NCBI RefSeq assembly: GCF_026212465.1 | Contig: NC_080049.1 | Location: 14,313,026 to 14,377,025, forward strand | Length of the DNA stretch: 64,000 bases | Direction of reading: 5' to 3' | DNA from: Amaranthus tricolor | Lineage: Eukaryota > Streptophyta > Magnoliopsida > Caryophyllales > Amaranthaceae | In this document: positions 31,952 to 43,499 of the stretch, piece after piece | How positions within the stretch are numbered: the stretch's first letter is position 1 | Layout of the letters: every line of letters begins with the position of its first letter | Translations under genes and position numbers: made by a program | Notes under the pieces: generated by a model | Databases searched by the model: none | What the model was told of the DNA's origin: nothing | What the model saw: only the letters and a program-made list of their open reading frames with translations

Positions 31952-34900
31952 TTACGTCCCCGTAACGCTACTAACCTGAAAGAGATGAGGGTACTTTGCT
32001 CGCATAAAGTCCTCCGTTTCCCATGTAGCCGCTTCATGTTTGTGATTTGACCACAAGACTTTTACCATAGATATATCCTTCCGCCTTGTACTACGGACCT
32101 TCGTGTCCAAGATTCTAACTGGTTTCTCAGAGTAAGACAAGGATGTATCCAAATCTAAAGGTTTGGGATCTAAGACATGAGAGGCTGCAGCATGATATCG
32201 CTTAAGCTGCGACACATGAAATACGTCGTGTACCTTTTCCAAGGAATTTGGAAGGGCTAACCGATATGCCACCTTACCCACCTGTTCCAAAATTTCATAT
32301 GGTCCTATGAATCGAGGGCTCAACTTTCCACGAGCACCAAAACGCACTACTCCACGCATGGGTGACACGCAAAGTAATACTCGTTCGCCCACGATGAACT
32401 CTTCTGGTCGTCGCTTTAAATCTGCGTAAGACTTCTGACGATCCTGTGCCACTTTCAAACGATCCCTTACCAATCTCACTTTCTCAGTCATCTGGAACAA
32501 CAATTCAAGCCCCAACGTCACTGCTTCGGTGAAATCATTCCAATAAACCGGACTACAACAACGACGCCCATACAAAGCCTCGAATGGAGCCATCTGTATA
32601 GATGCCTGATAACTGTTGTTGTAAGAAAATTCGACCAGGTCCAAATGTTCATCTCACGACCCTTGCCAATCCATGGCAATAGCGCGCAACATATATTCTA
32701 GTATCTGATTTGTCCGTTCCTTCTGCCCATCCGTCTGCGAATGGAAAGACGTACTATAAAGCAACGTAGTGCCCATTGCCTATTGCAAGGTTTGCCAAAA
32801 TTGTGACAAATACCGTGTATCTCTGTCGGACACAATAGTACGGGGCACACCGTGAAATCGCACAACATACTTAATGTAAGCTCGAGCTAATTGTTCCATC
32901 TCCCAACGACAGTTCATAGGGATGAAACGTGCTGATTTAGTCAAACGATCCACTATGACCCATAACGCATCATTTCCCGCCTTCGTCCGGGGTAAACCCA
33001 CAACAAAATCCATAGAGATATCATCCCACTTCCATACCGGTATCTCCACAGGTTGCAGTTACCTCCTGGTCTTTTATGCTCAAGACAAGTCAAATAGCGC
33101 GAGACATAATCTGCAATATCCTTCTTCATCCCAGACCACCAAAACATTAGCTTAAGGTCTTGATACATTTTGTCACCGCCCGGATGGACTGAAAATTTCG
33201 TACAATGGGCCTCATCCAAGATACGTTCCTTCAAAGATTCTTCCCCTGTTGGCAAACACCAGCGACCATTGAACCTCAAGCTCCCATCTTCATGAACAAA
33301 GAATCCCTCCGCTTTTCCTTCCCGAGCTTGTTCCTTTAACTTCAACAGTTTCGGGTCTTTATACTGGGAATTCAAAATTTCTTCAAAGAACCAAGGTCGA
33401 ATAGACAAAGCATTCAGACATCCCTGTAATTCACCCTTACGCACCACTTCCAAGTTCAACCTCGCAAAATCCCGATGCAACTCTTCAACTCCGTCCAAGG
33501 CGGACAATGAGTGATTGGACTTCCTACTCAACGCATCGGCTACTAAACTTGCTCGTCCCTCATGATATATGAACTCCAAATCATAATCTGTCATCAACTC
33601 TAGCCACCGACGTTGTCGCATGTTTAAATCGGGCTGAGTGTAGAGATACTTCAGACTCTGATGATCAGTGTAGATCCTACATTTGACGCCATACAAGTAA
33701 TGCCGCCATATTTTGAGCAGCTAACTCCAGATCATGGGTAGGATAATTAACTTCATGTACTTTCAATTGTCGTGATGCGTAAGCAATCACCTTACGGTCC
33801 TGCATCAGTACACAACCCAATCCTTTCTTCGATGCGTAACTGTAAACAATATAATCCAAATTTGGGTCAGATAGAGTAAGAACAGGGGTCATAGTTAACC
33901 TTTCCTTCAAAATCACGAAGGCCTGTTCACACTCGTCAGTCCACTCGAACTTCTTCTCTTTCTTCATCAATGAAGTCATAGGCCAGGCAATACGCGAGAA
34001 ATCCTTGATAAAACGACGGTAATACCCGACCAAGCCCAAGAAACTTCGTACTTCGGTGACATTCTTTGGTGACGACCAACTTCGAACTGCCTCTATTTTT
34101 GCCGGATCAACCAAGACGCCCTCCTTAGAAACAAAATGTCCCAACAATGAGACCTTTTCCAACCAAAAGTCACACTTCGACAATTTCGCGTACAACTTAT
34201 TTTCTCGCAGGGTTTACAGGACTAAACGTAGATGTTTCTCATGATCATCCCGGTCTTTCGAATAGACAAATATGTCATCAATAAAGACTACCACGAACTT
34301 ATCCAAAAACGCACTAAATACTTGATTCATCAAACACAAGAATGCAGTTGGAGCATTTGTTATTCCAAAAGGCGTCACAGTGAACTCATAATGCCCATAA
34401 CGTGTTCTAAAAGCTATTTTATATATATCCCCTTCAGCTATTCTTAGCTGGTGATAACCCAATCTTAAATCAATTTTTGAAAAGATCCCAGATCCTCTCA
34501 ATTGATCAAATACATCGTCGATGCGGGGTAACGGGTATTTGTTCTTAAGGGTCACCTTATTTAGTTCCCTATAATCAATACATAATCTCAGACTTCTATC
34601 TTTCTTCCTTACAAAAAGAACTAGAGCCCCCCAAGGGGAAACACTAGGTCGGATATAACCCTTGTCCAAAAGTTCCTCAACCTGAGACTTTAATTCTTCC
34701 ATCTTCTTCGGAGCCATGCGCTAACAGGCCTTAGAAATCGGTCCCGTCCCAGGCACCAAGTCTATTGTGAAATCAATTTCCCGTTGAGGTGGCATGCCGG
34801 GAATTTCATCAAGGAAAACATCTTTAAATTCATTCACAACCGCAATATTCTTAGGATCCTCCTCCTTCTTCCCCACTTGGCTGATATGACATAAGTACAC

Positions 34901-35539
34901 AGGGTGTCTTTGCCTCATGAGTCTTTGCAATTCTAAGGTCGACACCAAATTCGTTCGGGGTCCTTTTTGAAATTTTCGATATAGCGTCAATCTCTGCTCC
35001 CTACATTTTGTAGTGGCTTTATATTTTCCTAACCAGTCCATCCCAAAACTTACCTCTAAGCCTTCCATATCTAACACATACAAGTCACTAGGAAAAATGA
35101 CCTTCCCTATTCTTAAGGGCACTTCCTTATACAATCTATCACAATTGTACAATCTTCCCGATGGAACAGCCACTATATGAGAAACTTTTTCAAATGTTCC
35201 TAAATTCAACTCCTCTACTTTACTCTTTGCAAGAAATGAACATGTTGCACCCGCGTCAAAAAGTATATTAACAGCTACAGAATGGATGGTGAACGTACCT
35301 GTAACTACATCCGTTGCTTGGTCAGCTTCCCTTGCACTGACCGCAGTTACCCGTCCACCAAATGGCTGTGCATTTATTCCTTCCACTTGATTACCCCCAC
35401 GTTGCATACCTGACCCTTCGATCCGGTTTCCATCCACCCGGCCTTGTCCCCCACTAATAGGTCGCTGAAACCTCTGAGCAGTGTTTCCATGATTACCATT
35501 TCCGTACTGCAGGTTGACTTGCCTTTCGGAGTTATTCAA
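31952..35539 (-). pseudogene. Element B pol: protease, RT, RNase H, integrase, chromodomain (broken)
   Basis: On the minus strand, in order: a protease with VNILFDAGATCSFLAKSKVE (about 35270); reverse transcriptase with [32 protein letters not shown] and [12 protein letters not shown] (34717-34214); RNase H with [15 protein letters not shown], where the first catalytic Asp has become Tyr (codon 33836-33838); a [20 protein letters not shown] segment; an integrase core with [17 protein letters not shown] and VSDRDTRYLSQFW (33049-32780); and the tail GPYEILEQVGKVAYRLALP with a chromodomain ending WETEDFMRAKYPHLFQ (about 31990). Frames break near 34720, 34200, 33690, 33050 and 32650. It is inactive. 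Confidence 0.9.
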
Positions 35540-36562
35540 ATTTTGTTGTCGGTGCTGCCCACCCAGCTGTTGACTCCCACTCCCTTTTTTGATGTAGCAT
35601 TCATACTCTTTATTTCCCCTCTTATGGCAAAAATTACATTCAACCGAATTCCCATCACAATCCTTTCTAGGATGGTTTCCCCTGCATCTCCTACAGAATT
35701 ACTTCCTTTCATTGCCATATCGGTCCAGTAATGGCTTAGTAGGCTTCGCGTCTTCCCTAAACCCAGAATTTGTACTAGACCTACTTCCCTGAAAATTACC
35801 GAAGGTTCTAGCTTTCTTCTGATAAAAGTCCAATGAACTCCCTGATGCCTAGCTTGCAATTTCCTTCCTCTTCTCAGGGACCTTACCCTTCAATTTTTCC
35901 TTCTTCTTCCTCAGAATGTTCCCTATTTGAGACGCACGCTTGTACATCTGTTCCAGGGTATTATAGCGATCGCTCTCAATATGTTGTTAAATGTCATATG
36001 ACAATCCCAATTCAAATCGCTGCATCTTTTTCTCCTCAGTGGGAACATCGTCAGGACAGTACTGAATATATTCCAAAAACTTTCGGTAATATTCATCAAC
36101 AGTCATGTCTCCCATCTCCAAATGAGCGAACTTGTTTGACTTATCTTTTCTCACGTGCAAAGGGTAGAATTTCTCTCGCATAACCCTTTTAAACAAATCC
36201 CAATTAAAGACTTCATCAGCTTGTTCTAATAACCCAGATCTACTATTTGCCCACCAATAGTCGGCTTCACCAACCAAATAAAACGCAGTCTGGTTGACCT
36301 TTAGTTCCTCTGGGCATTCAACCACATCAAAAAGTTTGTCAAATTCCCTTAACGAGAGCTCGACTTCCGATGGTTCCCCCTTACCATTGAAAGTCGAGGG
36401 TTTGCGCTGACTAATCCTCTTACTCATATCAAAGGTTAATTCTGACACAGATTTCTCTCGTGAAGTGCCCACATCTGCAAGAGCTCTTACTAAACTCCTT
36501 AGTGTACGGTTGACACTGCTTCTAGACAGTCTTTTCCTAGAAATCGGAGGCATCTTCTGCAA
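35536..36562 (-). pseudogene. Element B gag (capsid and nucleocapsid), broken
   Basis: The frame opens MQKMPPISRKRLSRSSVNRT at 36562 and contains the gag core STFNGKGEPSEVELSLREFD, AFYLVGEADYWWANS and FAHLEMGDMTVDEYYRKFLE. It closes near 35987 at a frame break. In a shifted frame at about 35700-35610 there is a double zinc knuckle, CX2CX3HX4C (CRRCRGNHPRKDC) followed by CNFCHKRGNKEYEC, typical of Tekay-type nucleocapsids. The sequence then runs into a Gln/Asn-rich linker before the protease. Confidence 0.85.
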
Positions 36563-36909
36563 GCGAAAGAAAAGGTACTAATCACAAGAATGTCCTAAGG
36601 TTCGAAAGTTTTGGAGAAAGAACAGAGTTTGCTAAGTTTTTGACTTAACATTTAATTACTTATTTATTAGTACATAAGTGTATTTATTCATATGTATATA
36701 TATATTAAACTTAATGAAATACTGTAAAAGTGTTTCAAATATATAATGCACATCACACCTCATTGGAAGAAGAACATAATCTTATTATAATATTGATATT
36801 CCCTAATACATCATAACTGATTCACGCAAAGCATTTACATTATTCATAGAAGATAATAATTTAAAAGAAAATAACTAAAGGAAAGGTACTAAGAAGAGAA
36901 GTAAAACAT

Positions 36910-37642
36910 TTAACGCCAAGCGTCCCAAAAGTCAACAGTCTCGTCGTAACTTACTATATCAAAGTCTTCATCATCCCCGTCTTCCCCAGAATCCGAGCTG
37001 GAATTTGAATATGCTTCTTCTGATTCACTATCACTCCCTAGGGTGGTTTGTTGGTACTTCCTCTTCGGGGTCGTCCTCCTCTGACCACCCCCTATCATAC
37101 CCAGTCTCATAGTCATACATATCATAATGCAACCCCCAAGTCCTTCTTTCATCTTCGTTGGAAATCTCTATATAAGTAGGTGGTTCCCGCAAAGGCTCCC
37201 ACATTTCAATATCACTCTCAGACTGAATCTCGTGTTCTACTCGTGGCAGATTAGGTAAGATCCGTTCCTCCATTGATTTTGCAGCTAGTTCAGGTTCATA
37301 CCCTAAGTTGAGTTCTCCCTCTTCCATGGGTTCTTCCTCTTCTAGGGGTTCTTCTTGATGATTATCCCTACTAGGCTCCCCTTGTGTAAGTCCTACTCCG
37401 CTCCTAGTCTCGGATAAATGATACAACCTATTTTGGTCCCGCTCTAAGTCGTAACATACCCTTTCGACTTTTGTTTTAGCCATCAGCATCTTTTTCCTAT
37501 AATCCCGGATACTTTCACCATCCCTTATCCTTCAAATATCATCATTAGAGACTTCTCTCCAGACATTCTTTGGGTTAAACATCGGTGTTTTCCTAGAGTC
37601 ACTGGGGGTGTGCGAGTCCATAGGTGTTTTTCCCTTATTCAT
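36910..37642 (-). pseudogene. Element B leader ORF upstream of gag (acidic)
   Basis: Starting at MNKGKTPMDSHTPSDSRKTP (37642), a frame runs through one TGA and KMLMAKTKVERVCYDLERDQ into an acidic region (EEPLEEEEPMEEGELNLGYE). It shifts frame near 37060 and ends with a Ser/Asp/Glu-rich tail, DIVSYDETVDFWDAWR-stop, at 36910. Position (between primer site and gag), size class and composition parallel the leader ORF of element A, although I see no convincing residue-level similarity. No domain is recognised. It could be an accessory protein or a domain once translated upstream of gag. Confidence 0.55.
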
Positions 37643-37794
37643 ATTTCCTGATTCTACACGAAAGAACAAAAATAAAACATTACTTATCACCTAACAACAT
37701 ACAACACAAACACATATCAACAAATTTACGTCCTAAGGACTACTTCCCCACTCTCTACTAAGGTTGTTTATTCCTTTATCATATGAGGAACGTT

Positions 37795-37807
37795 GGCTCT
37801 GATACCA
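37795..37807 (-). other. Primer binding site of element B (initiator-Met tRNA)
   Basis: GGCTCTGATACCA is the exact inverse of TGGTATCAGAGCC, complementary to the 3' end of initiator-Met tRNA, two bases inside the 5' LTR that starts at 37810. Confidence 0.95.
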
Positions 37808-37809
37808 AT

Positions 37810-39213
37810 TGTAACTGTCGGGTTTAATTGACCCGGAAATCCATATGAAAATACAAACTCCGGTTCACTCTTTGGACTCTAGAGAAGACTTTTCTCTAGG
37901 ATTGTCAACGTTCCATCGATAAAGAAATATAGCTAAAACAGAAAACAGTACCAGCGTGAAAGAAAATAAGTCAGCAGAAGCTTTTACGTACAACTCGAGA
38001 GCCTAAAGGTCTCTAGACAAACTAATTGAAATAAGCGAAAGCGAAAAAAAAACTACACTATCTCCTGTTACATAAGTACAGAGTTTTTTCTACTTATAAT
38101 CCAATACAAAAAGATAATAGCATAGTCTTGATGATTACGGGTTCTAAGTCGAGACCTCACTCTAGACCCCACCTGCAATCAACCTACTAGTCGTCGTATG
38201 ACAACACACAGTAAGTTCCAAAGAAACAAACCAATACACGTCAGAGACTTTAAATATCAATCGGGTTGAACTCAAGCAATATGTTTATCCTAGCATGCAT
38301 AGGCTCTAATACATTCATTATTAGTTAATCTCAACTTGTAACGATGCCCGTCCTGTTCGGGTCGTTCAAGTATAAATCCAAATCTTATTGGAGGAATACA
38401 CTTGGGAGAGCTAATCCCAAGGCAACCACCGACCTAAAACGTCGCCCGTCCTGCTCGGGTCGTCAAAGGCTAAAGTATGCATACCCCCATGGTGACCGTA
38501 ATGATCCAAAACTGTCATGGGAACAATAATTGTAATAATCCAAACCAATACGTTAACCCCTTTGGGTAACATAATACAACCAAACGTCAATCCCTTTGGG
38601 TGACAACCACATAAATTCTCAATTTCCAATTAACTTCTTTCAAATTATTTAAGATGTCTAATCCTTATGTGATTTACAATGCCTCGATTAGAAATGAAAC
38701 AACACTACTTGCACAACCACATAAACAGTATGGTCAAAGCGTGTATCTTTAAGCGCTGCAACCAAACGATATTTAACCACGATAGAAATTTCGTCCTCTT
38801 ATGAATCGAGGTCCTAAATATCATACACACACAAAACAATCATGTATTAGAACGTGTTTACACATTTAATCCACTCCATACTACTAAGACATCACTAGGA
38901 TTTGATAATTTTAAATGTTTTCATCAAATTCCTAATAGTTCCAATTTGTAAATTTTAACCAGAAAGTTAAATGATCGATTTGCACAGTTTAATGAATTCA
39001 AATGAAAAATCCAACTTCGCCGTTGCGTTCGGAACGCGTCAATTACCTTGGGTACCAAATCTCATAATTTCTAACATTCAATTACTATTTTTAATTATTT
39101 TAAGCGTTTAACGAGTTTTTAACGCATCGGTACATAAAACAACGGAACACGACTAACATTTCCGGATCGGCACCTTTACCAAGACAGAACTGCTGTTGCC
39201 CGAATTTTTTTTT

Positions 39214-39282
<69 letters not shown>

Positions 39283-40304
39283 CATTATTCAAATGATTAA
39301 CCTTTTAAATCCCATGACAAAAATACATCTAACAAGGTCACATTCACAAAATCCTTCAAGAAACTTAAAATTTCATAAATTATGATAATTAAATTAAATA
39401 CTTAATTCTCTTGACAAATTAAAATTTTGTAGAATTATAAAACCAAATCACCCTTTTAAATCAAAATGTATATATGTATAAACACAATCCTTCAAACAAA
39501 TCAAATTTTGCTAAAGGATTTATAATCTCTTGAATAACTACACTATTTGGTCTATAACATTTAAATTTCATCTAACAATTGAAATTTTGTTAGAGAAAAG
39601 TAAACCATAAAAGAATATTGATCAAGAAGTTCTTTTCTTAATCCTTTTAACAAATTAAAGTTTATTAAAGGATTATTAGTGAAAATTTTCATATATAAAA
39701 GAAAAATATTCAATCCTCTTATAAGTCATAGGATATCATGATACATAAACTATAATTCTTTTTAGAAATCTTTGTATATAATATCTATTATTAACAATTC
39801 AATTAAACTTACCCTTTGATCAAATGATTGGATTGAACAACAAATTTTTTTTTTCCTTTTGAATGTGCCGAATTCAAGGAGCAAAAAGGGAGAAAATTTC
39901 TGAATTTTTTTCGTTTACTTGAAGTTTTGAAATGGTGAGGAAAATCAAAGGAGTTTAAGGATTAATAGGCACTTAAGATAATGGTCATAATTGTGCCATA
40001 ATACACTATTATGAGAGGAGTTACAAGACTTCTCCCATGCCTCCACCAACCGGCCACCCCCTCAATTTCCCCTAATTATTTTTTTAAAAATTAATTAATT
40101 AATTAAGTAATTATTATGATATTGTTAAAAGAGAAAAGAAACATCACGCGATGACATCGTACGTGATAAAACTCGTTACCGTTAAAATTTAATTTACTTT
40201 ATTCTTATAATTATATATGTAAAATAGTATAATTTAATAATCTTATTTATTTTTTTATCTTATTATATTTTCTTTTTAAACCCGATAAATTACGGGGTGT
40301 TACA
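37810..40304 (-). repeat. Element B 5' LTR (2495 bp)
   Basis: It starts TGTAACTGTC and ends CGGGGTGTTACA. It carries two segments absent from the 3' LTR: about 38735-39325, which includes an (ATT)n microsatellite, and about 39878-40030. Because the microsatellite segment lies within otherwise matching sequence, either the 3' LTR lost it or it was inserted here. Confidence 0.9.
39215..39277. repeat. (ATT)n microsatellite, about 21 units
   Basis: An uninterrupted run of ATT triplets inside the 5' LTR of element B, followed by TATATATAC. Confidence 0.95.
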
Positions 40305-40607
40305 TGATCTCAAAAGGATTTATCAGAGCTTTGGGTGTAGCTTAGTTGAAGGAAATTACTGGATGTGTCTGTGTGCAAATTCGAGCGAGATTATGCTTCA
40401 TTCGGTCGAGACTTGTTAACTTTGGTCGAAGTTAATACCCATTCGTCGAAGCCATGTTAGAGAAGGAATCTAGCACTTTTTGACTGCAATTTCGGGTGAT
40501 GTCTAGGTGGCTTCGGGCGAGATTAGGGAACTTCGACCAAAGGTGGGTTGAGCTTCGGCTGAGATTGACCCTTCTGCAACTTCTCCACTTCGTTTTTGTT
40601 TGACTTT
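40305..40607. other. Second piece of the outer LTR-like host sequence
   Basis: 303 bp of non-coding sequence between element B and the MULE. It repeats words such as TTCGGKCGAGA and CTTCGRSY (GGTCGAGACTTG, CGGGCGAGATTAG, CGGCTGAGATTG), a style found in long Ty3 LTRs. It continues, by inference, from 26927. Confidence 0.4.
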
Positions 40608-40731
40608 GTTATTGCACTTTATCTTTGGTAGCCCCGTGTTTTTCGTAATTCCAATAGTAACCCCAACATATCTTGCTAATTACAAACGTGACACTTTTTA
40701 AGGTTTTTCCGTTAAGTGGCCGTTAAATTTT
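40608..40731 (+). repeat. MULE left terminal inverted repeat
   Basis: Begins GTTATTGCACTTTATC and ends GTTAAATTTT. It is the inverse of 55342-55465 with scattered mismatches. A TATA-like TTTATAAATAAC just inside it (about 40729) could be the transposase promoter. Confidence 0.9.
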
Positions 40732-40947
40732 ATAAATAACTTCTAACGCATACTTGCTTACTCTGTCTTCATCATCATCTTCCTGGGTTGAGTACGCCAT
40801 TGCTGAAGCTTCTTTTTCCTCATTGTTGCTTTACTTCACTTCGGTAAGTTCCCTAATCTTTCCTCCTTTCTTTCTGTACTTGCAAGATGTTGGGTTGTTT
40901 GAGTTCTTGCCTTAAATATCGAGTATAATGCTGCAATTTTATTAGAC

Positions 40948-42790
40948 ATGATCATTGATTATTGGGATAAAGCTGAGAGGGAGGAACATTTAATGCCTGA
41001 ACATCCCAGTTTTAGTTATGTATACAAAAAGAGACATGTTCAACTACTTGATGATAAAGCATTGTTGGGGATGTTTAGTAGAAATAAGGGTAAGGATAGT
41101 ATTTGCATCCATGTAAGGGACTCAAAACCTAATGCCCTATTAGATAATGCTAGGAGACTTAGGGAAACCTTAAAGCAGAATACACAGAAGAAAGATTTGA
41201 CACCCAAGCCAACTCCTGCAGAACCTGATGATGAAGATGATGGTGATGAGGATATGATAATTCAACCCCTAGTGCACCCTATGAGAAACAGCCTGTGTTG
41301 AGTGCTGATGATGATGTGGACCCCATTTCAACCCCTATAATACCTGAGAAACAACTTGATGATGTGGATGTTGATGTACCTTGTGAGGACCAGCCTGTAA
41401 TACTTGAGGAACATGTTGTTGAGGATGATATGGATGTTGATAATGTTTGTGAGGAACCAGCTGTGAATGAAGAAGATTTTTCTATGGAAGTGGGCCCCAT
41501 TCCAATCCCATTGCAGATTGTGAAGCCCAAGGGTTGAAAACCACCAAAGATTGAGTTTAGGCCCAAACTACCTGTTCTTGGAAAGCAGAGCAAACATGTT
41601 GAGACTGAAATGGAGCCCCCACCATCCCCTGGTAACATCAATGATGTGATCATTTGAAAATGCTGAGTTTTTGAATGAGATAAATCCAGCTGATGAAGTT
41701 AATGATGAAGCTAATGATCCTATCCTAAGTCAAGGTAATGATGAAGGTAATGTGGAGAAGACAACACCAAAGAAAACCCCCAAAGAAAACTACTAAGACA
41801 AAGTCTAGTTTGACCAAAAAAATTCCAAAGACTACTTTGAAAAGAAAGGGAATTAAGAAGGCAGTTACTAGAAAGTCTGCAAGACTAGTGCAACAGAATA
41901 AGGAAAAGAAGGTTGCTGCTACATCTGGAACATGATCCTTGTTCAGTGAGAGTGATGATAAATCTTTCAGTCTAACCATGTTATTCCATAGTAGTGACAA
42001 TGAGAGTGTGTCTTTGGTTGATAGTGATAAAGAGGCTAAGGTAGAGGATGGCATTAGGGTGGATGGTGTTGACGCAGTTACAGATCATTTTGATCCATTC
42101 GAAGGACCAGTTTGGGATGATCAATGTGAAACTTTGATAATTATTTGGCTAAGTTGTATAGGAATGGGGAATTGTACACAGACAAAAGTTTTGGGAACAT
42201 TGTGATTAAGGAGCGGCAATTGTTTACAGATAAGCAACATTTGAGGGATGCTATTAAGGATTATTGAATACAGTCTGGTTTTTCTGTGATTGTTAATAAA
42301 GCAGACACGCATAGGTACACAGTTAGGTGTGGTGATTCAAATTGTGAGTAGAGATTGCATGCTTCTAGGCTGGTTGGTTTTTCCTGAACACACATGCTTA
42401 AGGTTAGAAACCAAAAACCCTATGGTAACAGTGAAGTGGGCATGCAATGTGTTACTAGAGGACATAAGGGCTAATAATGACATCCCAGGTAAGGCTTTGA
42501 ATGAACTTTTGTGGTCCAGATATGGTGTTGAGATGGCACAACCAGGCTTGTATTGGGTGAGGAACATGGCCTTGAGTATCATTAATGGTGGGCATGATAC
42601 ATCATATAGTGCATTGCCATCTTACTTTGACGTTATCAAATCAACAAACGAGGGTTCACATGCAAATTGTGCTTGGTATCCCCCTACACATCCAGATAGA
42701 CCCCTAATATTGATGAGCGTTTTCATATCTTTCAAAGTTTCTCCGGATGGCCTTTTTGCTAGTTGTAGAAGTCTTATTGGAGTGGATGGG
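40948..42790 (+). pseudogene. MULE transposase (mudrA-like), 5' part, ends at the CACTA insertion
   Basis: The N-terminal frame (40948-41301) reads IIDYWDKAEREEHLMPEH and later KDSICIHVRDSKPNALLDNA. An acidic linker (41295-41540) and a Lys-rich, NLS-like stretch (KKTPKKTTKTKSSLTKK, 41738-41935) follow. Next is the MuDR DNA-binding region: FTDKQHLRDAIKDY (about 42215), YTVRCGDSNCE (about 42310), EHTCLRLETKNPMVTVKWAC (about 42400). The pre-catalytic region reads ALPSYFDVIKSTNEGSHANC (about 42610-42665). It ends in GVDG, the first catalytic Asp motif, at 42790, where the CACTA element begins. At least five frame breaks and several stops show decay beyond the insertion. Confidence 0.85.
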
Positions 42791-42804
42791 CACTAGTGGA
42801 AAAA

Positions 42805-43060
42805 ACCTCATTTGCTGCGGCTTTTTGCCCATTATTTGCTGCGGTTTTGGCCCCCAGCAATAGTGATAGCAGCAAATGTCCTACTTTAAATGCTACGGTT
42901 AAAAACCGCAGCAAAAAAGGGAATTATTTACTGCAGTTAGAGGCAAAACCGCAGCAAATAAGTGGGCATTATTTGCTGCGGTCAGAGGCAAAACCGCAGC
43001 AAAAAAGTGAGCATTATTTGCTGCGGTTTTCCCTCTGACCGCAACAAATACTTGCTGTTT
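42805..43060. repeat. CACTA left subterminal repeat zone
   Basis: Repeats of ATTTGCTGCGGTTTT in both orientations, with interspersed AACCGCAGCAAA words, form potential hairpins. CACTA transposases bind subterminal repeats of this kind (TNPA-type sites). The same 12-mer core is used at the right end and in the other CACTA element at 58933. Confidence 0.85.
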
Positions 43061-43219
43061 TTTTTTCTTTTTTCGTTGTTTTTAATAATAATCCAATAAT
43101 AATACAATGTAATAACAATGATTAATCCAATAATAATCCAATGAGCATCACAAATAATCACCAATAATCTCTTTGTAATAATAAACTCTCGATCGTATAT
43201 ATAATATAATATTATGTAC

Positions 43220-43492
<273 letters not shown>

Positions 43493-43499
43493 GCATTAA

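Larger units (their letters stand above)
26928..40304 (-). mobile_element. Ty3 chromovirus, Tekay-like, element B
   Basis: A second, distinct minus-strand chromovirus with LTRs at 26928-31774 (3', enlarged by a hAT insertion) and 37810-40304 (5'). It has an initiator-Met primer site, a polypurine tract, gag and pol with chromodomain, and an extra acidic ORF ahead of gag. Flanks TGACC (left) and TGATC (right) are probably one 5-bp target duplication with a single change, so this is a complete insertion. LTR differences (a 590-bp and a roughly 150-bp segment present only in the 5' LTR) and broken ORFs show that it is old. Confidence 0.9.
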
